Source: Woeseiaceae bacterium
Lineage (GTDB): Bacteria; Pseudomonadota; Gammaproteobacteria; Steroidobacterales; Woeseiaceae
Length of the DNA stretch: 64,000 bases
Reading direction: 5' to 3'
Assembly (NCBI GenBank): GCA_021773035.1
Contig: JAJFKU010000052.1
Span: 196,040 to 260,039, forward strand
Positions 27,731 to 36,712 of the stretch are shown here, piece by piece (position 1 is the first letter of the stretch; the number at the start of each line of letters is the position of its first letter). The notes below the pieces were generated by a model. It was not told where the DNA came from. It did not search any database and saw only the letters and a program-made list of their open reading frames with translations. The translations under genes were made by a program, and so were the position numbers.

Positions 27731-28830
27731 AAGAAAACATCGTCGAATTTCCCGATCGGCACACGATCGAGGAGGAGGCCGTAGCGTGGCTCATCGAGCT
27801 GGACGGTGATGGTGCTCCGTCGGCCGAAGAACTCGAGGCGCTCAGGGAATGGCTGGAACGCAGCCCAGCCCACCGCCAGGAACTCGTCGACCTCGCCGAA
27901 TTCTGGGACAAACTGAATGTCCTGACCGAACTCGCGGTGCCCCTCGGCAAGTGCAGGACAAACGTCAAACCGGTTTTCCCCAGCCGATCGCGCGCGGTGC
28001 CGCTGGCCGCTGCCGCCGTGCTTGTAGTACTCGGCGCTACGGTCGCTTTTGTCGCCGCTACGCGGCCCGATCCGACGCTGGCCAGCAACGGACTTTACGC
28101 GACCGCCGTCGGGCAACAACAGGCGACGGTGCTGGCGGACGGTTCCACGGTTTTGTTGAATACGAACAGCCAGATCAAGGTTGAATACGGAAAGATTTTC
28201 AGAGACATCCGGCTGCTGCAGGGCGAGGCGCATTTTACCGTTGCTGCCGATCAGGAGCATCCGTTTCGGGTTTATGCCGGTGGAGGCAGAGTGCAGGCCG
28301 TCGGCACGGCGTTTTCCGTTTACCTCAAGGACGACGGTGTCGACGTCACGGTGACCGAGGGCAGCGTAGAGTTGGCGTCACTGGATTCCGCAGGCGCTCC
28401 TGTCATTCTGCCCGAAACGGCCACTACACAAGAAAACAGGGGCGTTGTTGCGGACCGGCGTTACGTCCAGGCGCCCGGGACACTCAAGGCTGGTCAAAGC
28501 GCGACGATTCGAAGCACCGGCTCGGGTGATGCCAGCCGCGCCGGTTCCCTGAACGTCGTCGAGAACGATGAAATTGCCAGGCGGCTTTCCTGGCGCGATG
28601 GCGTCTTGATGTTTGTTGGAGATCCGTTGGAAACGGTCGTCGACGAGATTAGCCGTTATACGACGACATCGATCGAAATCCAGGATCCGGAAGTGCGGGC
28701 TCTCCGAATCGGCGGCCGGTTTCCAATCGGTGAGACTGAAGCTATGTTGGATGCTCTAGGATCGAATTTTGGACTGCACGTTACCTATATCAGTCACGAC
28801 CGGGTGTTGTTGTCCGCGCCGCGAGAATAG
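27727..28830 (+). CDS. FecR-type anti-sigma/sigma regulator
   Basis: Single-pass inner-membrane regulator of 367 residues. N-terminal cytoplasmic DUF4880-type sigma-binding domain (EEAVAWLIELDGDGAPSAEE), a membrane segment near residues 90-112 (AAAVLVVLGATVAFVAA), then the periplasmic FecR domain (ADGSTVLLNTNSQIKVEY, LLQGEAHFTV, VQAVGTAFSVY) and a C-terminal STN-like part that contacts the receptor. Translationally coupled to the ECF sigma gene. It should relay the substrate-loaded state of the TBDR to the sigma factor. Confidence 0.92.
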   Translation: MKENIVEFPDRHTIEEEAVAWLIELDGDGAPSAEELEALREWLERSPAHRQELVDLAEFWDKLNVLTELAVPLGKCRTNVKPVFPSRSRAVPLAAAAVLVVLGATVAFVAATRPDPTLASNGLYATAVGQQQATVLADGSTVLLNTNSQIKVEYGKIFRDIRLLQGEAHFTVAADQEHPFRVYAGGGRVQAVGTAFSVYLKDDGVDVTVTEGSVELASLDSAGAPVILPETATTQENRGVVADRRYVQAPGTLKAGQSATIRSTGSGDASRAGSLNVVENDEIARRLSWRDGVLMFVGDPLETVVDEISRYTTTSIEIQDPEVRALRIGGRFPIGETEAMLDALGSNFGLHVTYISHDRVLLSAPRE

Positions 28831-29031
28831 ACTAGCCGTCAGCGTGTCGCCGCCTGACCGGAACCGGTGGATCCTAGCACCGCCGAAGCACCCGGTCGCG
28901 CGATCAATCAACTTTCGTCGGACGGTTTGGGCGGTTCCGCCGCTTGAACTTACATTTGCTCAGAACGAAAAAGTCTACTCTCGAGTTACGGTTTTTTCCC
29001 CTTCAACGATTATGTACCGGACGAGGCTGCT

Positions 29032-32000
29032 ATGAAGGAATTACAGTCGTACTTCCGTAGCTGGCAAATTGCAGGGGGAATGTTACATCGAGTGACTCGT
29101 GCAGCTCACGCGGCGATCATCTGGACGTTGTTGGCAACGTCCAGTGTCGTGAGTGCGGCCGACGAGCAGGTGTACGACATAGATATCCCGCCGCTAAACG
29201 CGGCGGAGGCGTTGAATCGGCTAGCCGAGCAAACCGACGCCGTCATGCTCTACCCCTACGACCTTGCCGAGGCTAAGCAGGCCAACTCGGTTTCCGGGCG
29301 CTACACGCTGATGGAAGCCCTGGAGGTACTGCTCAGGAACACCGGACTGTTGGGCAGCCTTTCGGATATGCGTGTGATTCAGATCACACCCGGAGAGGCA
29401 GAAGCAAAGGACGAGGACGAGACAATGGGGTTACATGGAACACGGATACGGAAAAAAGTAGCGGGAGTGGTGGCTGCAATGTTTGTGGCTAGCGGCGCCC
29501 TGGCGCAGGAAGATCAAATAAATAACGAGGAGCCGGAGGAAGAGCAAATCGACGAGATCACCGTTACCGGATCCCGTGTCAAGAGAAATACCTTCGATTC
29601 CCTGTCGCCGATGCAACTCGTGGATGCCGAAGCCTCCCGGGACATCGGACTGACCGAAGCCTCCGACATACTTCAGTATTCGGGTTCTGCCTCCGGTCTG
29701 CAGATCGACAATACGTTTACCTCTTTCGTTCTCGATAACGGCCCCGGTTCGCAAACCATCGACCTGAGAGGCCTGGGCTCGTCACGAACGCTGGTGCTCT
29801 TGAACGGCCGCCGGCTCGCACCTTCCGGTGTCGAGGGTGCGCCTTCGGTGCCGAGCATCAACACGATTCCTTCCGGTCTGGTCGACCGGTATGAAATTCT
29901 CCTGGACGGGGCGTCTTCCGTATACGGTTCGGACGCAGTGGCCGGTGTAACGAACGTGATCATGAGAAACGACTTCGACGGACCGGAAATTTACATATAT
30001 GGCGACGTCCCGAGCGATGGCGGCGGTGAGACGATTAACGGCACATTCGCCTGGGGAAAGAATTTCGACCGGGGTTTCGTCGGTTTCGGCGTCGACCTGT
30101 ACCGCAACGAGCCGGTGCGGCTGGAGGACCGGGATTTCCTGAGCGATTGCGAGAGACACCAGGAAATCGGCACGGACGGCAGGGTTCGATCGAATGACAT
30201 CTCCCGTACTGAGCGGTTTGGCAACCTGGGTGTTAATTACCCGTCCAGTCCGTGCACGCTGGCAGGCACTCAATCCCGGCGAATATTCAGCGGACCGCTG
30301 GGGAACATCAACCTGTGGAATTCGTCGGCCGGCAATCTGGGCAGTACCGATTTTTCAATCGGCACGCTGTTCGGAGCGCCAATCGATGCCAACGGTGACG
30401 GTAATGCCGACGTCGTATTCAACGACTACACGATCAATGGCAACAACCTCGACGCCGATTTTATCTACGAATTCGAGCGTGTAAACGTAATGTCCTATGG
30501 TGAACTAACACTTGACGGTGCCGCTAACATCACGCCCTACTACGAAGTCCTGTACACCAAATCGGAATCGACGACGGCGGAGGATTTTCGCAGCCTGCCG
30601 ATATTCCCGACGGTTCCGGCGGCGAACCCCTACAACATCTGCAATCCGGCCAACGCGAACGGGATTGATTGCGGGCTCGCCTACGATGCAGTGCTGCTCA
30701 ACGACAACGTCGGCGCGGCGCTGATTCAGATGTTTCCGGGTTTCTACGACGAAAACGGCGACGGAACGGCAACCCTCGACGAATACCGGTCCATATCTCA
30801 ATCGCTTACGTTTGGTCCTCTACCCAACGGAATCGATTTGATACCGGTCGTTTCGGTGCGGGGCGATCGGGACAATACGACGACAGAGGTCGAACAGATT
30901 CGCATCGTCGCCGGCTTGCGCGGCGACATACCGATCCTCGACGAGCTTGGACCGTTGAACGACTGGACCTTCGATGTTTCGTATTCGTATTCGACGGCGG
31001 AAGGGAAGGCCAGCAGGCGCGGCATCCGTGGCGACCGCCTCGCCTATACCATGAACAATACGATCGTGGATGGCTCCGGGAACATCGTCTGTCCGGGGCG
31101 GGTCGATGGAGATACCCTCGATTGCGTGCCGGTCAACATGCTCGCACCGTCCTTGTATTCGACGATAATCGGCGACTTCGCGACACAGGCCGAACGTGAT
31201 TATCTGTTCGACGATCGCAATTTCGATACGACCTACGACCAGACCATGTTCAGCGCATTTGCGACGGGCGAGTTCGTGGAACTTCCGGCCGGCCCGTTGA
31301 GCGCGGTGATCGGCGTCGACTATCGCGTCGACGAAATCGATTCGCAGCCCGACGAAATCGCACGAGACGGTCTGTTCTTCGGTTTCTTCTCCGACCAGGG
31401 CGCCTCCGGGGATCGATGGACGCGAGAGGTATTCGGTGAGCTCGTGGCACCGCTCGTCGCTGACAAGTTCCTGGTATCGAGCCTGGACGTGGAGTTCGCG
31501 GCTCGTCATACAACGGACGAGTTTTTCGGTTCGGACACGACCTTCAGCGCCAAGCTAGGATATCGCCCGGTCGATTCGCTGCTGCTGCGGACGACGGTCG
31601 GGACCTCGTTCCGGGCCCCGAATGTCCGGGAAAATTTTCTGCGCTCGCAGACGTCGTTCTTTTCGATTTTCGATCCGTGTTCGGTACCGAACGACGCGCT
31701 GAACCCGGTCACCGGTGAATACAATGCCGACCTGGATACACGGGACGCCAGTGTTTTACAAAACTGCACCGCCGCGAACGTGGACCCGACGAGTTTCAAT
31801 CCAGGCAGCTTCCTGTATTCCGCCGAGACGTCCAGCGGCGGTCAGGCGGGCCTGACGGAAGAAACATCGGAGGCCCTTTCGGCGGGCTTTTCCTTCCGCC
31901 AGCCGTTTTTCGATGCGTTCGATTTCGTGATCGGGGCAACTTACTACGACATCGACATCGAGGACACGATCATAGAACCCGGCGCCCAGTTCATCATCAA

Positions 32001-32709
32001 CGACTGTTTTTCACTGAATGAGGGCTTAAGCAGCGCATTTTGCAGCCGCATCCAGCGGGACCCGGATGGCTTCATAGACTTCATTGACGGATCGTTCATC
32101 AACCAGGACCAGGAAGTCGCCCGCGGCGTCGATATCAATCTGGCCTACGCGCAGGATGTCACGCTGTTCGGTGCGCCGGCTGCAATCGGGCTGCGAATCG
32201 ATGCCAATCGGAACCTGGAGCGAACGTCGGTATTCATCGACGACAACGGTGTCGTTGACAGGGACGAATTCGTCGGCGAATTCGGCTTCCCGAAATGGCG
32301 TGCGCAAGGCACCGTCACGCTTGATCTGGACGATTGGCGGTTGAGCTGGCTTACACGATACATCGGTTCCGTGGCCCAGGACCCGGACTTCGTCGACGAG
32401 TTTTCCGACATATTCGATACCAACGATACCGGATTCACCAGCAGTACCTGCACCGGAATCGCGAACGGGGACGTGGACTGCCGCGACGTCGGATTTGTCG
32501 ACCACTACTTCGTGCACACGCTGTCGCTCGCGTGGTCGAATTCCAACTGGCGCATCGTTGGCGGCATTCGCAATCTGTTTGACGAGGAACCGCCACTGGT
32601 TGACGGAAACGAAGTGTTCTCGATCAGTAACGTGCCGATAGGCAACGGTTACGACCTGGACGGGCGCACGTTCTTCGCCAGCGTACAGCTCGATATTGGC
32701 AGCGAGTAG
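29032..32709 (+). CDS. STN-domain TonB-dependent transducer, 1225 residues
   Basis: Large receptor with an N-terminal signal peptide (to about residue 42, SSVVSAA), an STN signalling domain (residues 45-122), then an unusual charged linker and a second signal-peptide-like segment (about 140-160, KKVAGVVAAMFVASGALAQ), a TonB box (DEITVTGSRV), plug (LRGLGSSRTLVLLNGRR) and barrel. It contains EF-hand-like loops DANGDGNADVVF, DENGDGTATLDE and DDNGVVDRDEF. The end reads VQLDIGSE, without the usual terminal Phe. With the ECF/FecR pair upstream it should both import and signal. Plug and barrel are of the SusC/xanthomonad type; substrate unknown. Confidence 0.9.
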   Translation: MKELQSYFRSWQIAGGMLHRVTRAAHAAIIWTLLATSSVVSAADEQVYDIDIPPLNAAEALNRLAEQTDAVMLYPYDLAEAKQANSVSGRYTLMEALEVLLRNTGLLGSLSDMRVIQITPGEAEAKDEDETMGLHGTRIRKKVAGVVAAMFVASGALAQEDQINNEEPEEEQIDEITVTGSRVKRNTFDSLSPMQLVDAEASRDIGLTEASDILQYSGSASGLQIDNTFTSFVLDNGPGSQTIDLRGLGSSRTLVLLNGRRLAPSGVEGAPSVPSINTIPSGLVDRYEILLDGASSVYGSDAVAGVTNVIMRNDFDGPEIYIYGDVPSDGGGETINGTFAWGKNFDRGFVGFGVDLYRNEPVRLEDRDFLSDCERHQEIGTDGRVRSNDISRTERFGNLGVNYPSSPCTLAGTQSRRIFSGPLGNINLWNSSAGNLGSTDFSIGTLFGAPIDANGDGNADVVFNDYTINGNNLDADFIYEFERVNVMSYGELTLDGAANITPYYEVLYTKSESTTAEDFRSLPIFPTVPAANPYNICNPANANGIDCGLAYDAVLLNDNVGAALIQMFPGFYDENGDGTATLDEYRSISQSLTFGPLPNGIDLIPVVSVRGDRDNTTTEVEQIRIVAGLRGDIPILDELGPLNDWTFDVSYSYSTAEGKASRRGIRGDRLAYTMNNTIVDGSGNIVCPGRVDGDTLDCVPVNMLAPSLYSTIIGDFATQAERDYLFDDRNFDTTYDQTMFSAFATGEFVELPAGPLSAVIGVDYRVDEIDSQPDEIARDGLFFGFFSDQGASGDRWTREVFGELVAPLVADKFLVSSLDVEFAARHTTDEFFGSDTTFSAKLGYRPVDSLLLRTTVGTSFRAPNVRENFLRSQTSFFSIFDPCSVPNDALNPVTGEYNADLDTRDASVLQNCTAANVDPTSFNPGSFLYSAETSSGGQAGLTEETSEALSAGFSFRQPFFDAFDFVIGATYYDIDIEDTIIEPGAQFIINDCFSLNEGLSSAFCSRIQRDPDGFIDFIDGSFINQDQEVARGVDINLAYAQDVTLFGAPAAIGLRIDANRNLERTSVFIDDNGVVDRDEFVGEFGFPKWRAQGTVTLDLDDWRLSWLTRYIGSVAQDPDFVDEFSDIFDTNDTGFTSSTCTGIANGDVDCRDVGFVDHYFVHTLSLAWSNSNWRIVGGIRNLFDEEPPLVDGNEVFSISNVPIGNGYDLDGRTFFASVQLDIGSE

Positions 32710-32800
32710 CAGGATTGGCGGCCCGCTCGTCCTTATCCCATGGCCGCTGAGCACCGCTCGGCGCGCCACCGGGGTACGGATTCGGAGGCTGCTGATCACT

Positions 32801-33118
32801 GTGCCGATAATTTGCCTGTTCGGGTGTCAATCGAACGAGGTGATTGTAGAGGAATTACAACTATTGAAGACTCTGTTTGTTGGAGGCACCGAGGTATCAC
32901 CTCAATGTCTGACTGGCATGGAACTCTACGCTCAAGATAAATATGCCGTAAATTGTGCCGTTTGTACCTTGGGTATTCTGCAAAGTTGCGAAGTTTCGAA
33001 GTTGATGAAAAGGGTCTGCACATATTTCCCGAAAACTACGATCCTCGCATCGAGTCACATTTCGTTGCGGTTCTTCACAGCGCGATGAAGTATCTGGATA
33101 GTCAAGGGTCAGGCAGGT
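32801..33118 (+). pseudogene. Possible decayed small lipoprotein gene
   Basis: One frame reads VPIICLFGCQSNEVIVEELQ, a lipoprotein-like start without a proper upstream start codon. From about 32956 a different frame becomes more protein-like (AKLRSFEVDEKGLHIFPENY, ending at a stop at 33116-33118). A frameshift near 32950 would join them. Very tentative; both could be chance open frames. Confidence 0.22.
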
Positions 33119-33305
33119 AATTGCATGCAACAGAGGACCACTGGGCAAGCCCCTGTTCTGCCCGTATCAAGAGAATAGGGTTCGTTGAAAACGGCGGGCT
33201 TGCTTGAGGACTCAAAGGATCAATGCAACACAGGCATGGGGTTTTTGCACCGGTGTTCACCATATAGCACAGCAAAGTTTGTTGAACGAATTGATGTTCG
33301 GCGCT

Positions 33306-33377
33306 GGGATGCGGTGGGAACGCCAATGACCACTTCACGACCCACAGGCGAGGACATTGGCGTTCCCACCGCATCCC
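33306..33377. repeat. Hairpin element, copy H3
   Basis: Perfect 23-bp inverted repeat (33306-33328 and 33355-33377) around a 26-nt loop (33329-33354). The outer arm GGATGCGG...GGGA resembles H1 at 16717, and the loop, read on the minus strand, contains CCTGTGGGTCGTGAAG, similar to the H1 core CCTGCGGTCCG. It lies at the convergent junction of the 29032 receptor and the 33533 FHA gene. Confidence 0.88.
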
Positions 33378-33449
33378 GACAGTCGGACATGTATTTCCGT
33401 TACCGGTCGCCGTGCTGAACAGGTGTTGATCCGGGCGGGCCGATGCCGT

Positions 33450-33467
33450 CTTCACGAGCCACAGGCC
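33450..33467. repeat. Second loop-core copy, H4
   Basis: CTTCACGAGCCACAGGC repeats the H3 loop segment at 33333-33349 with one mismatch in 17 bases, same orientation, 117 bp away. Flanks pair poorly (CCGT with ACGG; GATCCGGG with CCCGATC), so this looks like a copy whose stem has decayed. Confidence 0.65.
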
Positions 33468-33532
33468 AAAACGGTCACCCGATCTCGCTATTGCCTGACA
33501 GTGACGGTCCGATCAAGGACCGACGATCACAA

Positions 33533-35407
33533 CTACTCCGCCTCTATCTCGAAGTCACCGATAGTAATAACATCGCCCCGCTGCAACTCACAGCGAATGA
33601 CCTTCTCGTCATTGACGATCGTGCCATTGGAGCTATTCAGGTCCTCAATGCATTGCCCGCCGCTGCTGCAAAGAATCAACGCATGGTGACGACTCACGAA
33701 CTTACTATTGAGCCGCAAGTCACTGTCTTCACTGCGCCCGATCATAAGCCGCGAACGGCCCTTCTCAACGCCGATCACCTGCTCAGCGTTTCCGTCTCTG
33801 CGAACCTTGAAAACGTTAACCGGTTTTTTCGAGCGCTTGTCGTTTCCTGGCGACTCGGATGACAAATATCTCTGCTCTTCTTCCTTCGTCAGCGTAACGG
33901 TATCCGCGTGCGACTCCAGCCGCGCTTCTGCCGCAACGAGTTTTTGCCTGAGGTCTGCCACATCATGCTCAAGACTTTCTAGTTTCGAGGCCTGCTGGTT
34001 TGCGTGCTTCAGATCCGCTTTGAGGCCGCGAATTTCGGCGCGCAGCTCGGTCTTTTCCTGCGTCAGCTTCTTTGCCCTCGACTTCGCTTTGTTGAGATCG
34101 GACTGCGCGGCCTTCTTGCGGTTGCTTTCCTTTTCCAGTTCGCCCGTCAGCTTCGCCGTGGTTTTTTCGACGCTTTGCATCTCTTTTTCACGGTCAAACA
34201 GCGCTTTCTTCAGGTTCTTGACTTCACCTGTACTAGCGCTTGCAATGCTCCGTAACTTGTCGCACTCGGCGTTCTTGGTGCCGAGTTTGCTGTTCAATTC
34301 ATCGGTGCGCGCCTCTTTTGTACTGATGTCCTGCAGGTTACGCTTTCTGTCGGCTCGTAGTTCGCCCAGTTCCACGGAAAGCCGCGTTATCTGGCCCAGA
34401 AGATCCGTAATACTCGAATCTGAAATATCGACTTCCGGCGCAACTTCCTGTTGCTCGCTTATCATTGTCCAACCCGTCGCAGCTTTGGATTCGTTAGCGA
34501 TCTGCGTCGCTTCGAAGTCGGGGTCGGTCTTACGCCGCCCTTTGCCCTGTAATGGGATCACATGCGGCAGCAGTCGCAATTGGTCGGCAACCGCGCGTAC
34601 CAGTTCATCGCTAATGACACGGGACTTCTGATTATGCGCCTCGCTGAGCAGCGCGGAGCAAAGCGTATTGATCAGGCTTGGAACGCCGCCTGTATAGCGG
34701 TAAATCAGTGGCAGCGCATCATCCGACAACTTGACGGCGTCGACGGCGCCCGCGATCGACAGCCGGTGTCGAATATAGCTGGCTACCTCATCGGCTGAAT
34801 AGGCGCGAATATGAAACTGGACATGACTGCGGAACCTGACTTGTTTCATCGCCGGCGAGTTCATGATGCGGGTCAGATCGGAATTCCCCGCCAGTACGAT
34901 GCTTAGTACACGATGATCGTCGACCTTAGCCGCCGACAGCCAGCGCAGTTGTTCCAGGACCGCCGGGTTTATGAGATGTGCATTGTCAACAATCAACAGC
35001 ACCGAATCGCCGGCCATGCCACGATGAATCAGAAATTCTTTGGTAATACTTTGCAGCTCACGCAGCGTGCCGGTGATGTCACCGAATCCAAGCTGTCTCA
35101 GGAAATCACAGTAGAACTGTCCCGAACCGCCACAGTTCTCGTCGATGACAGCAAAAGAGGCGTCTTCTCCCAGGCCCAACAGGTAAGTGTTCAGTAGCGT
35201 TGTTTTGCCTGAGCCGTCGGCGCCGCAGAGAACGACGAGGCAGTCAGGCTGCTCGGTTGCACAGCTCAGATGTGCTGCGAGGAGTGAGTATTGCTCCGTA
35301 TGAAATACGTCGGACGGTGCCGAAAGCCGGGCAAAAGGCGGCCGCGATAGCCCGAAAAACTCGAGACACGATGAGTCAGACTCTAGGTTATCTAGCGCAT
35401 GCGGCAT
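33533..35407 (-). CDS. ExeA-like AAA ATPase fused to coiled coil and FHA domain
   Basis: 624 residues in three parts. Residues 15-290: ExeA/GspA-type AAA ATPase (FFGLSRPPF start, Walker A GADGSGKTT at 62-70, Walker B LLIVDNAH near 136-143, sensor region GNSDL). Residues about 330-520: long charged coiled coil rich in Lys, Glu, Leu. Residues about 545-620: FHA domain (LMIGRSEDSDLRL, SRHHALI, NSSNGTIVNDE) that binds phosphothreonine peptides. No membrane segment is visible, unlike ExeA. ExeA-type ATPases help place envelope machines; the FHA tail suggests control by a Ser/Thr kinase, none of which is encoded here. Stands alone between oppositely oriented genes. Confidence 0.88.
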   Translation of the reverse strand: MPHALDNLESDSSCLEFFGLSRPPFARLSAPSDVFHTEQYSLLAAHLSCATEQPDCLVVLCGADGSGKTTLLNTYLLGLGEDASFAVIDENCGGSGQFYCDFLRQLGFGDITGTLRELQSITKEFLIHRGMAGDSVLLIVDNAHLINPAVLEQLRWLSAAKVDDHRVLSIVLAGNSDLTRIMNSPAMKQVRFRSHVQFHIRAYSADEVASYIRHRLSIAGAVDAVKLSDDALPLIYRYTGGVPSLINTLCSALLSEAHNQKSRVISDELVRAVADQLRLLPHVIPLQGKGRRKTDPDFEATQIANESKAATGWTMISEQQEVAPEVDISDSSITDLLGQITRLSVELGELRADRKRNLQDISTKEARTDELNSKLGTKNAECDKLRSIASASTGEVKNLKKALFDREKEMQSVEKTTAKLTGELEKESNRKKAAQSDLNKAKSRAKKLTQEKTELRAEIRGLKADLKHANQQASKLESLEHDVADLRQKLVAAEARLESHADTVTLTKEEEQRYLSSESPGNDKRSKKPVNVFKVRRDGNAEQVIGVEKGRSRLMIGRSEDSDLRLNSKFVSRHHALILCSSGGQCIEDLNSSNGTIVNDEKVIRCELQRGDVITIGDFEIEAE

Positions 35408-35693
35408 GCACCGATTCCTGATGTTGTGTTCTTAATTTCCGGCGCTAAAGCGTGCACGACGCGCTTATGGCCAGTCCCCTCTTCTCGACCTATTGATATA
35501 CGCAAACCACACAATTTGAAAGCTTGCTCGACAATCTTTTTAGGTATCGTTTATATATCATTGTTTTTATTTGTTTTTCTCTGCGCCCAAATACGGCGGT
35601 TTCTGGTAGGTGACATAATTCGCGCGGTTGTTTCGGCTCATAAACTGGTACCTTAGCCGCTTCGCGATTTCACAATTCCCAAGAGGGTTTGGC

Positions 35694-36707
35694 ATGCGGT
35701 TATTCATAGTAAGCCTTGTAGTCAGTGCGCTTGTCGTTGGCAGTGCGTGCTCGACGGCGGCAGATTCGACGTTCCGGATCGCTATTCACGGTGGCGCCGG
35801 CACGATTCTGCGAGAGAACATGACGGCGGAACAGGAACAGGCTTACCACGACAAACTCAGTGAGGCGTTGCAGGCGGGCTACGATGTGCTCGATCAAGGC
35901 GGTAAGAGTGTCGATGCCGTGCAGGCAGCGATCATCGTCATGGAAGACTCGCCACTTTTTAACGCCGGCAAGGGCGCTGTCTTCACGCATGACAAGAACA
36001 ACGAAATGGACGCGTCGATCATGGACGGTGAGACACTGGACGCGGGGGCTGTGGCTGGTGTCTCGACCGTCAGGAATCCGATTAAGCTCGCCGCCGCCGT
36101 CAAAGATCACTCGCCGCATGTCATGTTGAGTGGTTCCGGGGCTGAAGAGTTCGCTGTGGCGAACGACCTGGAAATTGTAGACAAGGACTACTTCAAAACC
36201 GAGCGGCGCCTGCGTCAGATCAACGAGGTGCTCGAGCGGGAAAACAACATGACGGATAGCGGGCGTGGTGCCGATCTGAAGCTGGTCGATGAGAAATTTG
36301 GCACCGTGGGTGCCGTTGCGCTCGACAAGTTCGGCAACCTGGCCGCCGCGACGTCTACGGGGGGGATGACCAACAAACGTTTTGGGCGTATCGGCGACTC
36401 TCCGATTATCGGCGCAGGCACCTACGCCGACAATGAATCCTGCGCGATTTCGGCAACCGGCCACGGTGAGTTTTTTATTCGTGCCGCGGTCGCACACGAT
36501 ATTTGTGCGCGTAGCGCATACCTTGGTCTTTCACTGCAAGAGGCCGCGGATGCCGTGATCATGGATAAACTCGTCGAAATGGGTGGCGGCGGCGGCATCG
36601 TCGGCGTCGATCCGCACGGTAATGTGGTCTATAGCTTCAATACACCCGGAATGTATCGCGGTTCTATGGGCTCTGATGGCAAGTCGGAGACTGCTATCTA
36701 CAAGTAG
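35694..36707 (+). CDS. Isoaspartyl peptidase/L-asparaginase (Ntn hydrolase)
   Basis: Plant-type asparaginase of 337 residues that removes isoaspartyl residues or hydrolyses asparagine. The ATG giving MRLFIVSLV starts a signal peptide to about residue 25, so the product is exported. IHGGAG near residue 30, then FNAGKGAVF and the self-cleavage site FGTVGAVALD, where the Thr becomes the catalytic N-terminus of the beta chain, followed by ATSTGGM. The upstream 286 bp include an AT-rich tract (35520-35600) that may carry the promoter. Convergent with the WYL regulator five bases away. Confidence 0.92.
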   Translation: MRLFIVSLVVSALVVGSACSTAADSTFRIAIHGGAGTILRENMTAEQEQAYHDKLSEALQAGYDVLDQGGKSVDAVQAAIIVMEDSPLFNAGKGAVFTHDKNNEMDASIMDGETLDAGAVAGVSTVRNPIKLAAAVKDHSPHVMLSGSGAEEFAVANDLEIVDKDYFKTERRLRQINEVLERENNMTDSGRGADLKLVDEKFGTVGAVALDKFGNLAAATSTGGMTNKRFGRIGDSPIIGAGTYADNESCAISATGHGEFFIRAAVAHDICARSAYLGLSLQEAADAVIMDKLVEMGGGGGIVGVDPHGNVVYSFNTPGMYRGSMGSDGKSETAIYK

Positions 36708-36712
36708 CCGGC

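Noticed and set aside
28900..28960. Block A-like sequence (TTCCGCC) before the first receptor gene
   Set aside because: Only eight or nine bases match and they form a local GGCGG/CCGCC repeat, so no link with the second ECF system can be claimed.
33102..33455. 117-codon minus-strand frame over hairpin H3
   Set aside because: Consists largely of the translated palindrome; no start context or homology that I recognise.
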